DNA of 16,464 nucleotides, taken from NCBI GenBank assembly GCA_030638405.1, contig DAOWER010000200.1, positions 1 through 16,464 on the forward strand. Direction: 5' to 3'. Both the position numbers and the translations under genes were made by a program. Below the pieces are notes generated by a model. That model was not told where the DNA came from, searched no databases, and worked only from the letters and a program-made list of their open reading frames with translations. The stretch comes from Candidatus Eiseniibacteriota bacterium (GTDB lineage Bacteria > Joyebacterota > Joyebacteria > Joyebacterales > Joyebacteraceae). This document shows positions 7,945 through 14,565 of this stretch, one piece after another; position 1 is the stretch's first letter, and the number at the start of each line of letters is the position of its first letter.

Positions 7945-9228
7945 ATGACACGGCTCAAGCGCGTAACCATCGTGCTTCCCTTGGTTGTCCTTATGCTCGG
8001 CGCGGTCGTGCCCGTTCTTCTGGAGCGGGACGACTCCGTCCGCGCGTCCGGCGTGCAGGTTCCCGAGGCACGGGTCTCCGGCAGGACAGCGGGGGAGTGG
8101 GCGAAGCTCGCCGGCGAGGCACTCAAGCGGGGCAGGCTGAGAAAGGCCCTCTCGTGCATCAAGACGGCGGAGAGCATCAACCCGGGCACTCAATACGCCA
8201 CCGAACTCAGGGAGATCAGGAAGGCCGGGCGGAGGGCTTCCGAGGTCGAGCGTCTGACCCTCAGGCTGGCCGAAGGCCCCGTCGACCACGTCGTTTTCGG
8301 CGAGGACGGAGCGGTGGTGGCGGCCCACAGGCAGGCCACCGTCCTGCCGGGCGAGAGCCTCTGGACGCTGGCGCGGGACCTCGTGGCCGCGGAGCGCGGC
8401 CTTCCCGGCAGTGAGGTCGCCGACGACCGGGACGTCTACCGGGCGTGGGACGCTCTCACGGCTCTGAACGGCGTCCGCGAACTGGAGGTGGGAGAGCGCG
8501 TCCGGGTTCCGCTCTCCTTCACCGAGCAGACAGCGCTGGCTGACGCGAACCGGCGGGACCACCAGCGGATCGCGTCAGCATCTTCGGCGCTGGCCGCGGG
8601 AGACATCGACGAAGCGGCCCGGCTGCGAGGAGAGTTCGAGGAGCGGTTCGTCGAGACGACCGCCGAGTGCCGGCTGCTCGACGGCGCGCTCGCCGTGGCG
8701 ATTGAGGAGCGAACCGCGAGACTTGAGCTCGAGCGTGAGCTTGAGCTGGTCGAAGACGCGCGGGAGGCCCTGGCGCGAGTCCCCGAGATGCCGCGGGCCA
8801 CGAGACACTCCGACCGGCTCGATGTGCTGAACGGGGCACGGGCCACGCTGTCGGAGGCGGAGGCATTCCGCGGAGGGGTCCAGTATCCGGACGCCGCCGA
8901 ACTCGTGGCGCGACTCCTGTCCGAGGAGACGAGGTTCACTATCGGAACCGACGGGACGGTGCTGGCGGCCAAGCCCACGGGCGTGAGTTACACGCGGGCG
9001 GCACGCCAGGTTGTCGAGTGGGTTCTCGAACGCGAGTTGCGCTCGAGCGGTCGGAGCTTCCCTTACTCGCACGAGAAGTCGGCGGACGAGAAGGCGTGGG
9101 CCCGGTACCTCGCGGACGCGGCTCGCGCCGCAGGCGAGAGTGGAACGGACTTCACCGCGCTGCTCGAGGCCGTCGACGAGGCCGTCGAGCTCAGGCTCCC
9201 GGACCCGGTGGCCTACTTCGTGGATTAG
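7945..9228 (+). CDS. Membrane-anchored protein with a LysM-like segment and helical repeats
   Basis: Not assignable to a named family. The 427 residues start at an ATG with GGGGAGG six bases upstream. An N-terminal hydrophobic segment (about 7-26) preceded by basic residues suggests an uncleaved anchor or signal. Residues 47-105 look like a TPR-type helical hairpin (L-A-G-E-A-L-K-R-G-R-L-R-K-A-L). Residues 131-190 resemble a LysM domain: A-T-V-L-P-G-E-S-L-W-T-L-A-R-D, then W-D-A-L-T-A-L-N-G and L-E-V-G-E-R-V-R-V-P-L, with extra residues between the helices. Residues 193-270 are charged helix, probably coiled coil, and the C-terminal part is also helical. A cell-envelope, peptidoglycan-facing role is plausible. 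It lies upstream of the methyltransferase, which seems to have its own promoter. Confidence 0.75.
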   Translation: MTRLKRVTIVLPLVVLMLGAVVPVLLERDDSVRASGVQVPEARVSGRTAGEWAKLAGEALKRGRLRKALSCIKTAESINPGTQYATELREIRKAGRRASEVERLTLRLAEGPVDHVVFGEDGAVVAAHRQATVLPGESLWTLARDLVAAERGLPGSEVADDRDVYRAWDALTALNGVRELEVGERVRVPLSFTEQTALADANRRDHQRIASASSALAAGDIDEAARLRGEFEERFVETTAECRLLDGALAVAIEERTARLELERELELVEDAREALARVPEMPRATRHSDRLDVLNGARATLSEAEAFRGGVQYPDAAELVARLLSEETRFTIGTDGTVLAAKPTGVSYTRAARQVVEWVLERELRSSGRSFPYSHEKSADEKAWARYLADAARAAGESGTDFTALLEAVDEAVELRLPDPVAYFVD

Positions 9229-9250
9229 GTGCACGCGTGCGTCTTCTGGG

Positions 9251-9341
9251 TCGGGCGCGCGTTCTCTTCGGGCCGGCCACTGGGCCAGGCGTTCCCTGCT
9301 GGGCCCGCCTCTCGGGCACGCGTTCTCTGTTGAAGGAACCT
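9251..9341 (+). repeat. Degenerate ~30-bp tandem repeats in the intergenic spacer
   Basis: Three consecutive units begin near 9251, 9281 and 9312, each starting with a form of TCGGGCGCGCGTTCTCT. The first and third match closely (one substitution in 17 bases); the middle one is more diverged. A weaker partial copy may precede them at about 9230, next to the palindrome GCACGCGTGC (9231-9240). The array sits between the LysM-like gene and the methyltransferase promoter. Confidence 0.45.
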
Positions 9342-9359
9342 CGCTCTTGCCGCTATCCT
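9330..9359 (+). promoter_or_regulatory. Candidate promoter of the methyltransferase gene
   Basis: TTGAAG (9330-9335), an 18-bp spacer and TATCCT (9354-9359) fit a moderate sigma70 promoter. The predicted start is near 9366, about 55 nt before the methyltransferase ATG. Confidence 0.45.
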
Positions 9360-9420
9360 GTTCGGGGGAAGGGAGCTCCGAGGCGTGCCGCTCTCGGACG
9401 GCCCCCGGACGGGAGGCGCC

Positions 9421-10158
9421 ATGACTCACTGGACCGACGATTTCTTCACGGGCTACTGGTCGGTGATGCAGAAGGCCGCCCCTATGAGCGGAGTGGCCGC
9501 TGAAGAAGCACGCGTTCTCCGCAAGATCCTCAGGCTCCGGAAGGGCAGCAAGGTCGCCGACGTGCCCTGCGGAGACGGCCGCATCTCGCTCGAGCTGGCC
9601 AGGGCCGGATGCAGGGTCGTGGGTGTGGATGCCTGTGAACCGAGCGTGCGGCGCGCCCGGAGGGAGTTCCGGAAGGCGGGGCTTCCCGGCGCACTCCATC
9701 TCGGCGACATGCGGGACCTCCAGCTGCCTCGCGAGTTCAACGCCGTCATCAACTGGTGGGGGAGCTTCGGCTACTTCGACGAGGACACGAACAGACGGGT
9801 CCTCAAGGGGTTCGCGGACATCCTGCTGCCTGGTGGACGGGTGCTCGTGGACCAGGTCAACCGTGAGCGCATTCTCAGGCAGTTCATGAAGAAGGGCGTG
9901 TTCAAGTACGGCGAGGTCAAGGTGACGACGAGGAATCGCTGGGACGCGAAGCGCCAGCGCATCAACGGATCGTGGCTGTTCGAGCGCGGGGGAAGGCGCG
10001 CGCGCCGGCGGAGCTCCATCAGGCTCTACACGCCCTCTCAGATGGAGGCCCTGATGGAGTCCGCCGGGCTCACTCTCGAGCGCATCTGCGACGGCACGAC
10101 CGGGCTGCCGTTCACGCGCGGCAGTCAACGGATGTCGACCGTCGGCCGAAGACTCTAG
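9421..10158 (+). CDS. Class I SAM-dependent methyltransferase
   Basis: A 245-residue cytoplasmic methyltransferase with a Rossmann-like fold. Motif I is V-A-D-V-P-C-G-D-G-R (45-54), the acidic residue ending strand 2 is D70 (V-V-G-V-D), and G-D-M (95-97) and the N-W-W-G-S-F-G-Y-F stretch (111-119) line the cofactor and substrate pocket. L-P-G-G-R-V-L-V (136-143) is the usual strand-5 region. The ATG at 9421 with GGGAGG just upstream is preferred to a GTG 36 bases earlier. An arginine-rich patch near 180-190 could contact an acidic substrate or partner. The substrate is not predictable; the family resembles small-molecule (ubiquinone/UbiE-like, Methyltransf_25/11) enzymes. Its stop overlaps that of hflC. 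Confidence 0.9.
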   Translation: MTHWTDDFFTGYWSVMQKAAPMSGVAAEEARVLRKILRLRKGSKVADVPCGDGRISLELARAGCRVVGVDACEPSVRRARREFRKAGLPGALHLGDMRDLQLPREFNAVINWWGSFGYFDEDTNRRVLKGFADILLPGGRVLVDQVNRERILRQFMKKGVFKYGEVKVTTRNRWDAKRQRINGSWLFERGGRRARRRSSIRLYTPSQMEALMESAGLTLERICDGTTGLPFTRGSQRMSTVGRRL

Positions 10159-11090
10159 TTCCTCTGCATCTCCTTCAGGAATCGGAAGTAGTCACCGTCG
10201 GTCGTGAGTATCAGCGTGCTCTCGCCGTCCAGCGTCGTCTTGTAACTCTCGAGGGTCCTCAGGAACGAGTAGAACTCCGGGTCGCGGCCGAAGGCCTCGG
10301 CGTAGATCCTGGCAGCGTCGGCGTCGGCCTTCCCCTTCAACTCCTCCGCGACACGGTACGCCTCTGACGTGATGCGCTGGAGCTCCTTCTCTTTCTGCCC
10401 GCGGATCTCCGCGCTCTGGCCCTGCCCCTCGGACCTGTAGCGCTCGGCGATCCTCTGCCGCTCTGAGATCATCCGCTCGTAAACCTTCTGCCGGACCTCC
10501 TCGACGTAGTTGACGCGCTTGATCTTCACGTCGACGAGCTCGATGCCGTACCTCGGCATCTGCTCCGCCGCGCGCTCGAGAACCAGCGCCGCGATCTCCG
10601 ACCGGCCTATCCCGATTCCCTCCTGTGCGTCGCGAGGGACGTCCATCTCGAAGATCTCCATCTCGCGATTCGTGTTCCGGACGACCTCAAGGAGGTTGTG
10701 GCTGGTCAGAAGGTCGCGGGTGATGGCGTCGATGACGTCGTCCAGCCGGGCCTGAGCACCGATCTCGTCCGTCACCGACTGCATGAACTTGAGCGGGTCG
10801 ACGATGCGCCATCGGGCGAACGTGTCGACCCAGATGTACCTCTTGTCCCTGGTGGGGACCTGCCTCGGACTGCCGTCCCACTCGAGGATGCGCTTGTCGA
10901 ATGTGTTCACCTTCTGAATGAACGGCACCTTGATTTTGAGTCCGGGTTCCGTGACGGCGTCGCCGATGGGCTTCCCGAACTGCGTGATGACCACCTGCTG
11001 TGTCATGTCGACTACGTAGAGCGAGTTCGTCAGGACGATGAGCCCGAGAAACGCCGCGACCACCAGTGTTGCGAGTCTGGTCGTTCTCAT
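10155..11090 (-). CDS. hflC: HflC, SPFH/band-7 protein, modulator of FtsH protease
   Basis: Forms with HflK a membrane-anchored cage on the periplasmic side that surrounds and regulates the FtsH AAA protease. The 311 residues show an N-terminal membrane anchor (about 7-27) and the HflC hallmark start V-V-D-M-T-Q-Q-V-V-I-T-Q-F-G-K-P. The SPFH core contains P-G-L-x-x-K-V-P-F and the radical-of-charge segment D-K-R-Y-I-W-V-D-T-F-A-R-W-R-I. A long charged coiled-coil helix (E-R-Q-R-I-A-E-R-Y-R-S-E-G) follows, then the A-D-A-D-A-A-R-I-Y-A-E-A-F-G segment. Length is near the E. coli protein (334). Its ATG overlaps the hflK stop (ATGA), with GGAGGCGGG inside the end of hflK as ribosome binding site. 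Confidence 0.95.
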   Translation of the reverse strand: MRTTRLATLVVAAFLGLIVLTNSLYVVDMTQQVVITQFGKPIGDAVTEPGLKIKVPFIQKVNTFDKRILEWDGSPRQVPTRDKRYIWVDTFARWRIVDPLKFMQSVTDEIGAQARLDDVIDAITRDLLTSHNLLEVVRNTNREMEIFEMDVPRDAQEGIGIGRSEIAALVLERAAEQMPRYGIELVDVKIKRVNYVEEVRQKVYERMISERQRIAERYRSEGQGQSAEIRGQKEKELQRITSEAYRVAEELKGKADADAARIYAEAFGRDPEFYSFLRTLESYKTTLDGESTLILTTDGDYFRFLKEMQRN

Positions 11091-12079
11091 TTCCCGCCTC
11101 CTTTCGCGTCAAGCTGGAGGAGGGGGATGAGGTTCTTGAGCTCCGGGTCGACGATGATCTTCTTCGGGATTCGCGGGAAGATCTCGCTCATGGTCTCCAG
11201 GTAGAGCCGCCTCTTCGTGACATCACGCGCGCGCGAGTACTCCCGCCAGACGGCGACGAAACGCTCGGCGTCACCCTCGGCGCGGTTGACCCTCGCGAGG
11301 GCGTAGCCCTCGGCGTCGCGGATCACTCTCTCGGCCTCACCCTCTGCCGCCGGGATGGCCTTGTTGTACTCGGACCAGGCCTCGTTGATCAGGCGCTCCT
11401 TCTCCTGCTTGGCCTCGTTGACCTCGTTGAACGAGGGCTTCACGGGGCTCGGAGGATTGACGTCCTTGAGATTGACCGTCTCTATCTGTATTCCGGTTTC
11501 GTAGGTGTCCAGGATCTCTTGCATTACCAGCTGCGCCTCGTCTGCGACCTCGCGCCGGCCGACCGTCAGCACCTCCGTGACGCTGCGGTCGCCCACGATC
11601 TGGCGCACCGCCGCCTCGGCGACGTCCCTGAGAGTCTCGGGGACGCCTCGGACCTTGAACAGGTACTGCACCGGATCGCTGATCCTGAACTGGACGATCC
11701 ACTCGACGACCGCCGCGTTCAGGTCGCCGGTCAGCATGAGCGATTCAGCCGAGAAATCGCCTCGCCGGTAGACCGTGCGCACGCCCGGACGCTCGGTCGC
11801 GAAACCGAACTCCTGCTTGAAGACGTGCTTGACACGTACCTTGTGCACCTTCTCGATGGCGAACGGCAGCTTCATGTGAAGGCCGCTCTGGGCCGTCCTG
11901 GTGTAGGCGCCCATGCGCTTCACCACGCCCACCTCGTCGGTCGCGACCGAATAGAAGGTCGTCGACAAGAGGATGATGGCCAGAACGACGATGGCCGCCC
12001 ACTGCACCATGCCCCGGTTGAGCTCGGGCAGTTTGAGCGCGGGCCTGGAGCGGACCATCATCTCAGGGTCGTACTTCAT
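11087..12079 (-). CDS. hflK: HflK, SPFH/band-7 protein, partner of HflC
   Basis: Partner of HflC in the FtsH-regulating membrane cage. I chose the ATG at 12079 (330 residues) because GGAAGGAG lies five bases upstream; the frame stays open for 20 more codons without a better site. Residues 24-44 form the membrane anchor, followed by V-A-T-D-E-V-G-V-V-K-R-M-G-A-Y. The HflK signature region reads L-T-G-D-L-N-A-A-V-V-E-W-I-V-Q-F-R-I-S-D-P, close to the family's L-T-x-D-x-N-I-V. A coiled-coil tail carries repeated A-E-G-E-A-E-R and A-E-G-D-A-E-R. The glycine-rich N-terminal region of proteobacterial HflK is absent, as in other shorter homologues. It is first in the hflK-hflC operon. Confidence 0.93.
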   Translation of the reverse strand: MKYDPEMMVRSRPALKLPELNRGMVQWAAIVVLAIILLSTTFYSVATDEVGVVKRMGAYTRTAQSGLHMKLPFAIEKVHKVRVKHVFKQEFGFATERPGVRTVYRRGDFSAESLMLTGDLNAAVVEWIVQFRISDPVQYLFKVRGVPETLRDVAEAAVRQIVGDRSVTEVLTVGRREVADEAQLVMQEILDTYETGIQIETVNLKDVNPPSPVKPSFNEVNEAKQEKERLINEAWSEYNKAIPAAEGEAERVIRDAEGYALARVNRAEGDAERFVAVWREYSRARDVTKRRLYLETMSEIFPRIPKKIIVDPELKNLIPLLQLDAKGGGK

Positions 12080-12196
12080 GTGGACTCCTTCCACGGTAGG
12101 CGAGGGGCCGACGCCGGCCGACTGCCCGCGACGCGCCACGCCCGCCCGGCACTAGATACGTGTTCAGACCTCTGGATATTCGTCGGGACGGAAGAC

Positions 12197-12225
12197 ATGG
12201 TAGCGAACAGACTCCGAGTGTGCAA
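12197..12225 (-). promoter_or_regulatory. Weak candidate promoter for hflK-hflC
   Basis: On the minus strand TTGCAC (12225-12220), 17 bp, TACCAT (12202-12197). Spacing is right but both boxes are only partial matches, so this is tentative. It would give a leader of about 110 nt. Confidence 0.3.
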
Positions 12226-12275
12226 CGACTGTCTGCGGACGCGGGGGGAGCGCGTCGAGAGGTCCGGGGCACCGC

Positions 12276-12304
12276 TTGCCTTTGGCGCAGTTATGGGATA
12301 TAAT
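12276..12304 (+). promoter_or_regulatory. Promoter of the selenoprotein candidate, consensus -10
   Basis: TTGCCT (12276-12281), exactly 17 bp, then a perfect TATAAT (12299-12304) in an otherwise GC-rich region. The predicted start near 12311 gives a leader of about 53 nt ending in a good ribosome binding site. A strong promoter argues that the gene with the in-frame TGA is expressed rather than decaying. Confidence 0.65.
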
Positions 12305-12363
12305 ATGAGGGGTACTATCGAATGTATGGAAGTTTCAGGCGTGTGGAAGAATCGGAGGCAGAC

Positions 12364-13386
12364 ATGGCCTACAGGCCCGTTGCGGCGACGCTCCTGCTCG
12401 CCCTGCTCGCGCTCCCGGCCTTGGGAGCCCAGAAGACCGTCCTCTACGAACACTTCACAGCCAGCTGGTGAAGCAGCTGCCCTCAGGCATCAGTTGATGT
12501 CTTCGATTTCCAGTCGCGTCACACCCGCGATGAGCTCGTTCTGGTCCAGCACGACTACGGCGATGCGTACTGGAGCGGCAGGACGGGATACTACGGCATC
12601 ACGGCCATGCCCACCGTGTGCGGTGACGGCATGTCGGACGTCTGGCCGCTCTCGTGGCTCGAGGCCGACCTCGAGGCACACAGGCTGGTCGGCTCCCCTC
12701 TCACCATCACGCTGACCGAGAACGGCGAAGGGGACTTCACGGCCCACATCGAGGCCGAGACCGCGGTCTCGAACGCGCGATTCTGCATGGTCGCCGTGCA
12801 CGACGACAACGTGGCGGCCTACGGCGGGTCCACTTCGCACCTCCCTTATCACGTCGTGCACATGATGACGTCGATCACCGGGGACGCGTTCAGTCTCGCC
12901 GAGGGCGCAGGCACCGATATCAATCACACCTTTGCCGTTCAGCCGTCGTGGAACTACGACAAGATGGGCGTGGCGTGCTGGGTGCAGGCGCCCGGAGGCA
13001 CGAACACGAGCCCCAATCCCTACGGTGACGTTGGGACCAAGAACCACGTGCTCCAGAGCGCGTTCATGGAGACGGGATCCACGGGCATCCCGGGCGGGGA
13101 AGAGGCGGCGACGCTCATGCTGATGCCGCCCTCGCCCAATCCGTTCAGGGGCGCTTCGCGGCTGAGCTTCGTGGCCCCACGAGCCGGCCACGCGACACTC
13201 GCCATCTACGACGTCGCGGGTCACAGGGTGGCCGAGATCCTGAGCGGCCAGGTGTCCGGAGGCGAGCAGCACGCGTCGTGGGACGGCTTGAGCGACGGCC
13301 GCCCATGCGCTTCCGGGATATACTTCGCGAGCCTGGTTTTCGAAGGCGAGGAGCAGGCGCGGCAGAAGCTCGTGAAGCTGAGATAG
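12364..13386 (+). CDS. Candidate exported selenoprotein: thioredoxin-fold oxidoreductase with UxxC site and FlgD-like tail
   Basis: The ATG at 12364 has GGAGG five bases upstream and begins a signal peptide (cleavage near A-L-G-A/Q23). The frame is broken only by TGA at 12469-12471 (codon 36), then runs open for 304 codons. Around the TGA it reads E-H-F-T-A-S-W-(TGA)-S-S-C. In thioredoxin-fold relatives (Omp28-like) this position is the first cysteine of W-C-x-x-C, so selenocysteine gives U36-S-S-C39. The fold continues with V-L-V-Q-H-D-Y and Y-Y-G-I-T-A-M-P83-T, the cis-proline loop. A beta-rich middle leads to a FlgD-like tail from P258 (P-N-P-F, I-Y-D-V-A-G, W-D-G, G-I-Y-F, K-L-R). The protein is 340 residues and likely sits outside the cell or in the periplasm as a thiol/selenol oxidoreductase. 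Alternatives are a pseudogene or a TGC-to-TGA base error. Confidence 0.75.
12469..12471 (+). other. In-frame TGA, candidate selenocysteine codon
   Basis: Codon 36 of the gene starting at 12364. It replaces the expected first active-site cysteine (W35-TGA-S37-S38-C39). TGA is a normal stop elsewhere in this window (MalF-type permease, arylsulfotransferase copy 1, hflK), so general code reassignment is unlikely. The next in-frame ATG (12607) has no ribosome binding site and would remove the whole active site. Confidence 0.72.
12485..12502 (+). promoter_or_regulatory. SECIS-like stem-loop just after the in-frame TGA
   Basis: AGGCATC (12485-12491) pairs with GATGTCT (12496-12502), a 7-bp stem with one G-U pair, closing an AGTT loop (12492-12495). 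The loop begins 20 nt after the TGA and has G at its second position followed by U. Bacterial SECIS elements read by SelB need a short stem within the coding region and a G early in the apical loop at roughly this distance. A competing fold (TGCC/GGCA around CTCA, 12478-12489) exists, so folding must be computed. Confidence 0.55.
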
Positions 13387-13460
13387 GCCGGAGCGGGCAC
13401 ACAGAGCCGTCGGTGCTCCGGGCCGGCGGATCCAGCGAGCCGCCGTACGGGCGGACGACA

Positions 13461-13489
13461 CGGGGGCGGAGTGGTAAGGACCGCCCCCG
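13461..13489 (+). terminator. Hairpin terminator after the selenoprotein candidate
   Basis: A perfect 9-bp GC-rich stem (13461-13469 with 13481-13489) around an 11-nt loop lies 75 bp after the stop. Only a weak T/C-rich run follows, so it may be an intrinsic terminator of modest strength or an mRNA 3' end structure. Confidence 0.5.
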
Positions 13490-13510
13490 CGCGTCTCTTC
13501 CGCGTGCATC

Positions 13511-13539
13511 TTGACCCGGCCAATCGTGTGTGGTATACT
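13511..13539 (+). promoter_or_regulatory. Near-consensus promoter of the two-domain secreted protein
   Basis: TTGACC (13511-13516), exactly 17 bp, then TATACT (13534-13539): the same two hexamers and spacing as the cold-shock gene promoter. Transcription would begin near 13546 and leave a leader of about 95 nt. Confidence 0.7.
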
Positions 13540-13554
13540 AAGTATGAATGACAT

Positions 13555-13568
13555 CTACCGTTAGGTAG
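13555..13568 (+). other. Small hairpin near the 5' end of the transcript
   Basis: CTACC (13555-13559) pairs with GGTAG (13564-13568) around GTTA, about 10 nt after the predicted start site. It may protect the 5' end of the mRNA. A six-codon frame starting at ATG 13544 and ending at TAG 13562-13564 covers part of it but lies almost at the start site, so I do not call it a gene. Confidence 0.35.
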
Positions 13569-13639
13569 CGCGGCGGCGGTTCGCAGAGGGTGCGCGCATG
13601 CCGGTACGCGTTGCTTCAATCCAGGGAGGGCTTGAGGAC

Positions 13640-14443
13640 ATGAAGAAGAGCTATCTGGTTGTCGGAATCGTGACGGCGCTCTTCGCCGTCGCGTCCGCCG
13701 CGTCCGCGATCGAGTACGAGACCGTGTCGGGATACGCGAACTGCGTCGGTCTGGAGCAGGCCATCCAGAACACGGGCATCGCCCTGACACAGGGAACGAC
13801 CTACACCGTGACGGTCGACGGCGACGCGCGCGCCAACCCCGCGCCGGGCGGTGACTTCGACGGCGTCTTCTGCTTCTTCTACGACAACAGCCGTCCCGAC
13901 CATCCCATGGTCAAGTATCTCTACAAGGGTGACTCCTTCGATTTCGTCGCGAGCAGCACGAATTTCTTCGCGTTCCTCGCGGACAAGAGCCTCAAGGACA
14001 TCCCCGACAACTCGGGCTTCATGACGGTTACCCTGACCGCGGCGGGGCGTGAGCGCGAAGAGCTCGTCGTCGACGCGGTCTTCAACTGCATCGGTCTCGA
14101 GGAGTTCGGCGCCAAGAAGAAGATCCTCATCCCGGGCGATAGCTACGTCGTCACCGTGACCGGTGACGCTTACACGAACGGCACCGCCGACGGCTACTAC
14201 GACGGTGTCCTGCTGTTCACGAGAGAGGCCGCCGATCCGATCCACCCCGTTCAGCTCCATCTCGAGATCGGTGACGAGTTCTACATCACCGAGATGCACG
14301 CGACCGGCTGGATCTACTGCTGGCTCGTTGATGAGAGCTACGGGACCATGGGGAACAACGGCGGCAAGATGACCGTCGCCTTCGAAGAGCAGACGCCGGT
14401 CGAGGAAGCGACGTGGGCGAGCATCAAGGCGCTCTTCCAGTAG
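13640..14443 (+). CDS. Secreted protein of two duplicated beta-rich domains
   Basis: Family not recognised with certainty. The 267-residue product from the ATG at 13640 has a signal peptide ending A-S-A-A-S-A/I24. GGGAGGG lies nine bases and GAGG two bases upstream. The mature part is an internal duplication. Repeat 1 (about 27-133) and repeat 2 (about 143-247) share C-V/I-G-L-E, a T-Y-x-V-T-V-x-G-D-A strand, a D-G-V turn with aromatic residues, a Y/L-x-x-G-D-x-F/Y strand, an F/Y-x-F/W-L segment and a final D/N-N-S/G-G-x-M-T-V strand. The last pattern recalls PA-IL-like galactose-binding lectins, which suggests carbohydrate binding, but this is an inference. Each repeat has a cysteine at matching position (C35, C150). 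A short helical tail follows. The strong promoter and terminator suggest a well-expressed monocistronic gene. Confidence 0.85.
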   Translation: MKKSYLVVGIVTALFAVASAASAIEYETVSGYANCVGLEQAIQNTGIALTQGTTYTVTVDGDARANPAPGGDFDGVFCFFYDNSRPDHPMVKYLYKGDSFDFVASSTNFFAFLADKSLKDIPDNSGFMTVTLTAAGREREELVVDAVFNCIGLEEFGAKKKILIPGDSYVVTVTGDAYTNGTADGYYDGVLLFTREAADPIHPVQLHLEIGDEFYITEMHATGWIYCWLVDESYGTMGNNGGKMTVAFEEQTPVEEATWASIKALFQ

Positions 14444-14473
14444 ACGGATCATCAGGTGCGACTCGGAGCTTAT

Positions 14474-14511
14474 GATGAAGGGGCTCGCCTTGCGTGGCGA
14501 GCCCCTTCATC
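14474..14511. terminator. Strong bidirectional hairpin terminator
   Basis: A perfect 16-bp inverted repeat (14474-14489 with 14496-14511) around a 6-nt TTGCGT loop. It lies 30 bp after the two-domain protein and 54 bp from the stop of the convergent minus-strand gene, so it can serve both. The T run after it is weak, as is common in GC-rich genomes. Confidence 0.85.
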
Positions 14512-14565
14512 TTGCTACTCATGGTCCTTCCCGGAGCGGATCCTCGGAGTCCCGGTGTTCCGCGG

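Larger units (their letters stand above)
12080..12363. other. Divergent intergenic region between hflK and the selenoprotein candidate
   Basis: The 284-bp gap carries regulatory sequence for both directions. A strong plus-strand promoter lies at 12276-12304 and a weaker minus-strand one at 12197-12225. The plus-strand gene has GGAGG at 12354-12358, five bases before its ATG. I see no RNA gene and no convincing additional coding sequence. Confidence 0.5.

Noticed and set aside
8575..10128. 517-residue minus-strand open frame over the LysM-like and methyltransferase genes
   Set aside because: It lies opposite two plausible genes that have ribosome binding sites. Its composition is typical of GC-rich antisense frames and it shows no domain.
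12469..12471. TGA read as tryptophan or glycine through a genome-wide altered code
   Set aside because: Several genes in the window end in TGA at family-typical positions, for example the MalF-type permease, arylsulfotransferase copy 1 and hflK, so TGA works as a stop here.
11066..12715. 549-residue plus-strand open frame over hflK
   Set aside because: It runs antisense through hflK, which is certain, and then out of frame through the selenoprotein candidate. No domain is visible.
12607..13386. Stand-alone 259-residue gene starting at ATG 12607
   Set aside because: It is in frame with the gene starting at 12364 and lacks a ribosome binding site. It begins at the cis-proline loop of a thioredoxin fold, so it is the downstream part of the TGA-interrupted gene.
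13544..13564. Six-codon leader peptide before the two-domain protein
   Set aside because: Its ATG coincides with the predicted transcription start and it shows no run of regulatory codons or attenuator hairpins.
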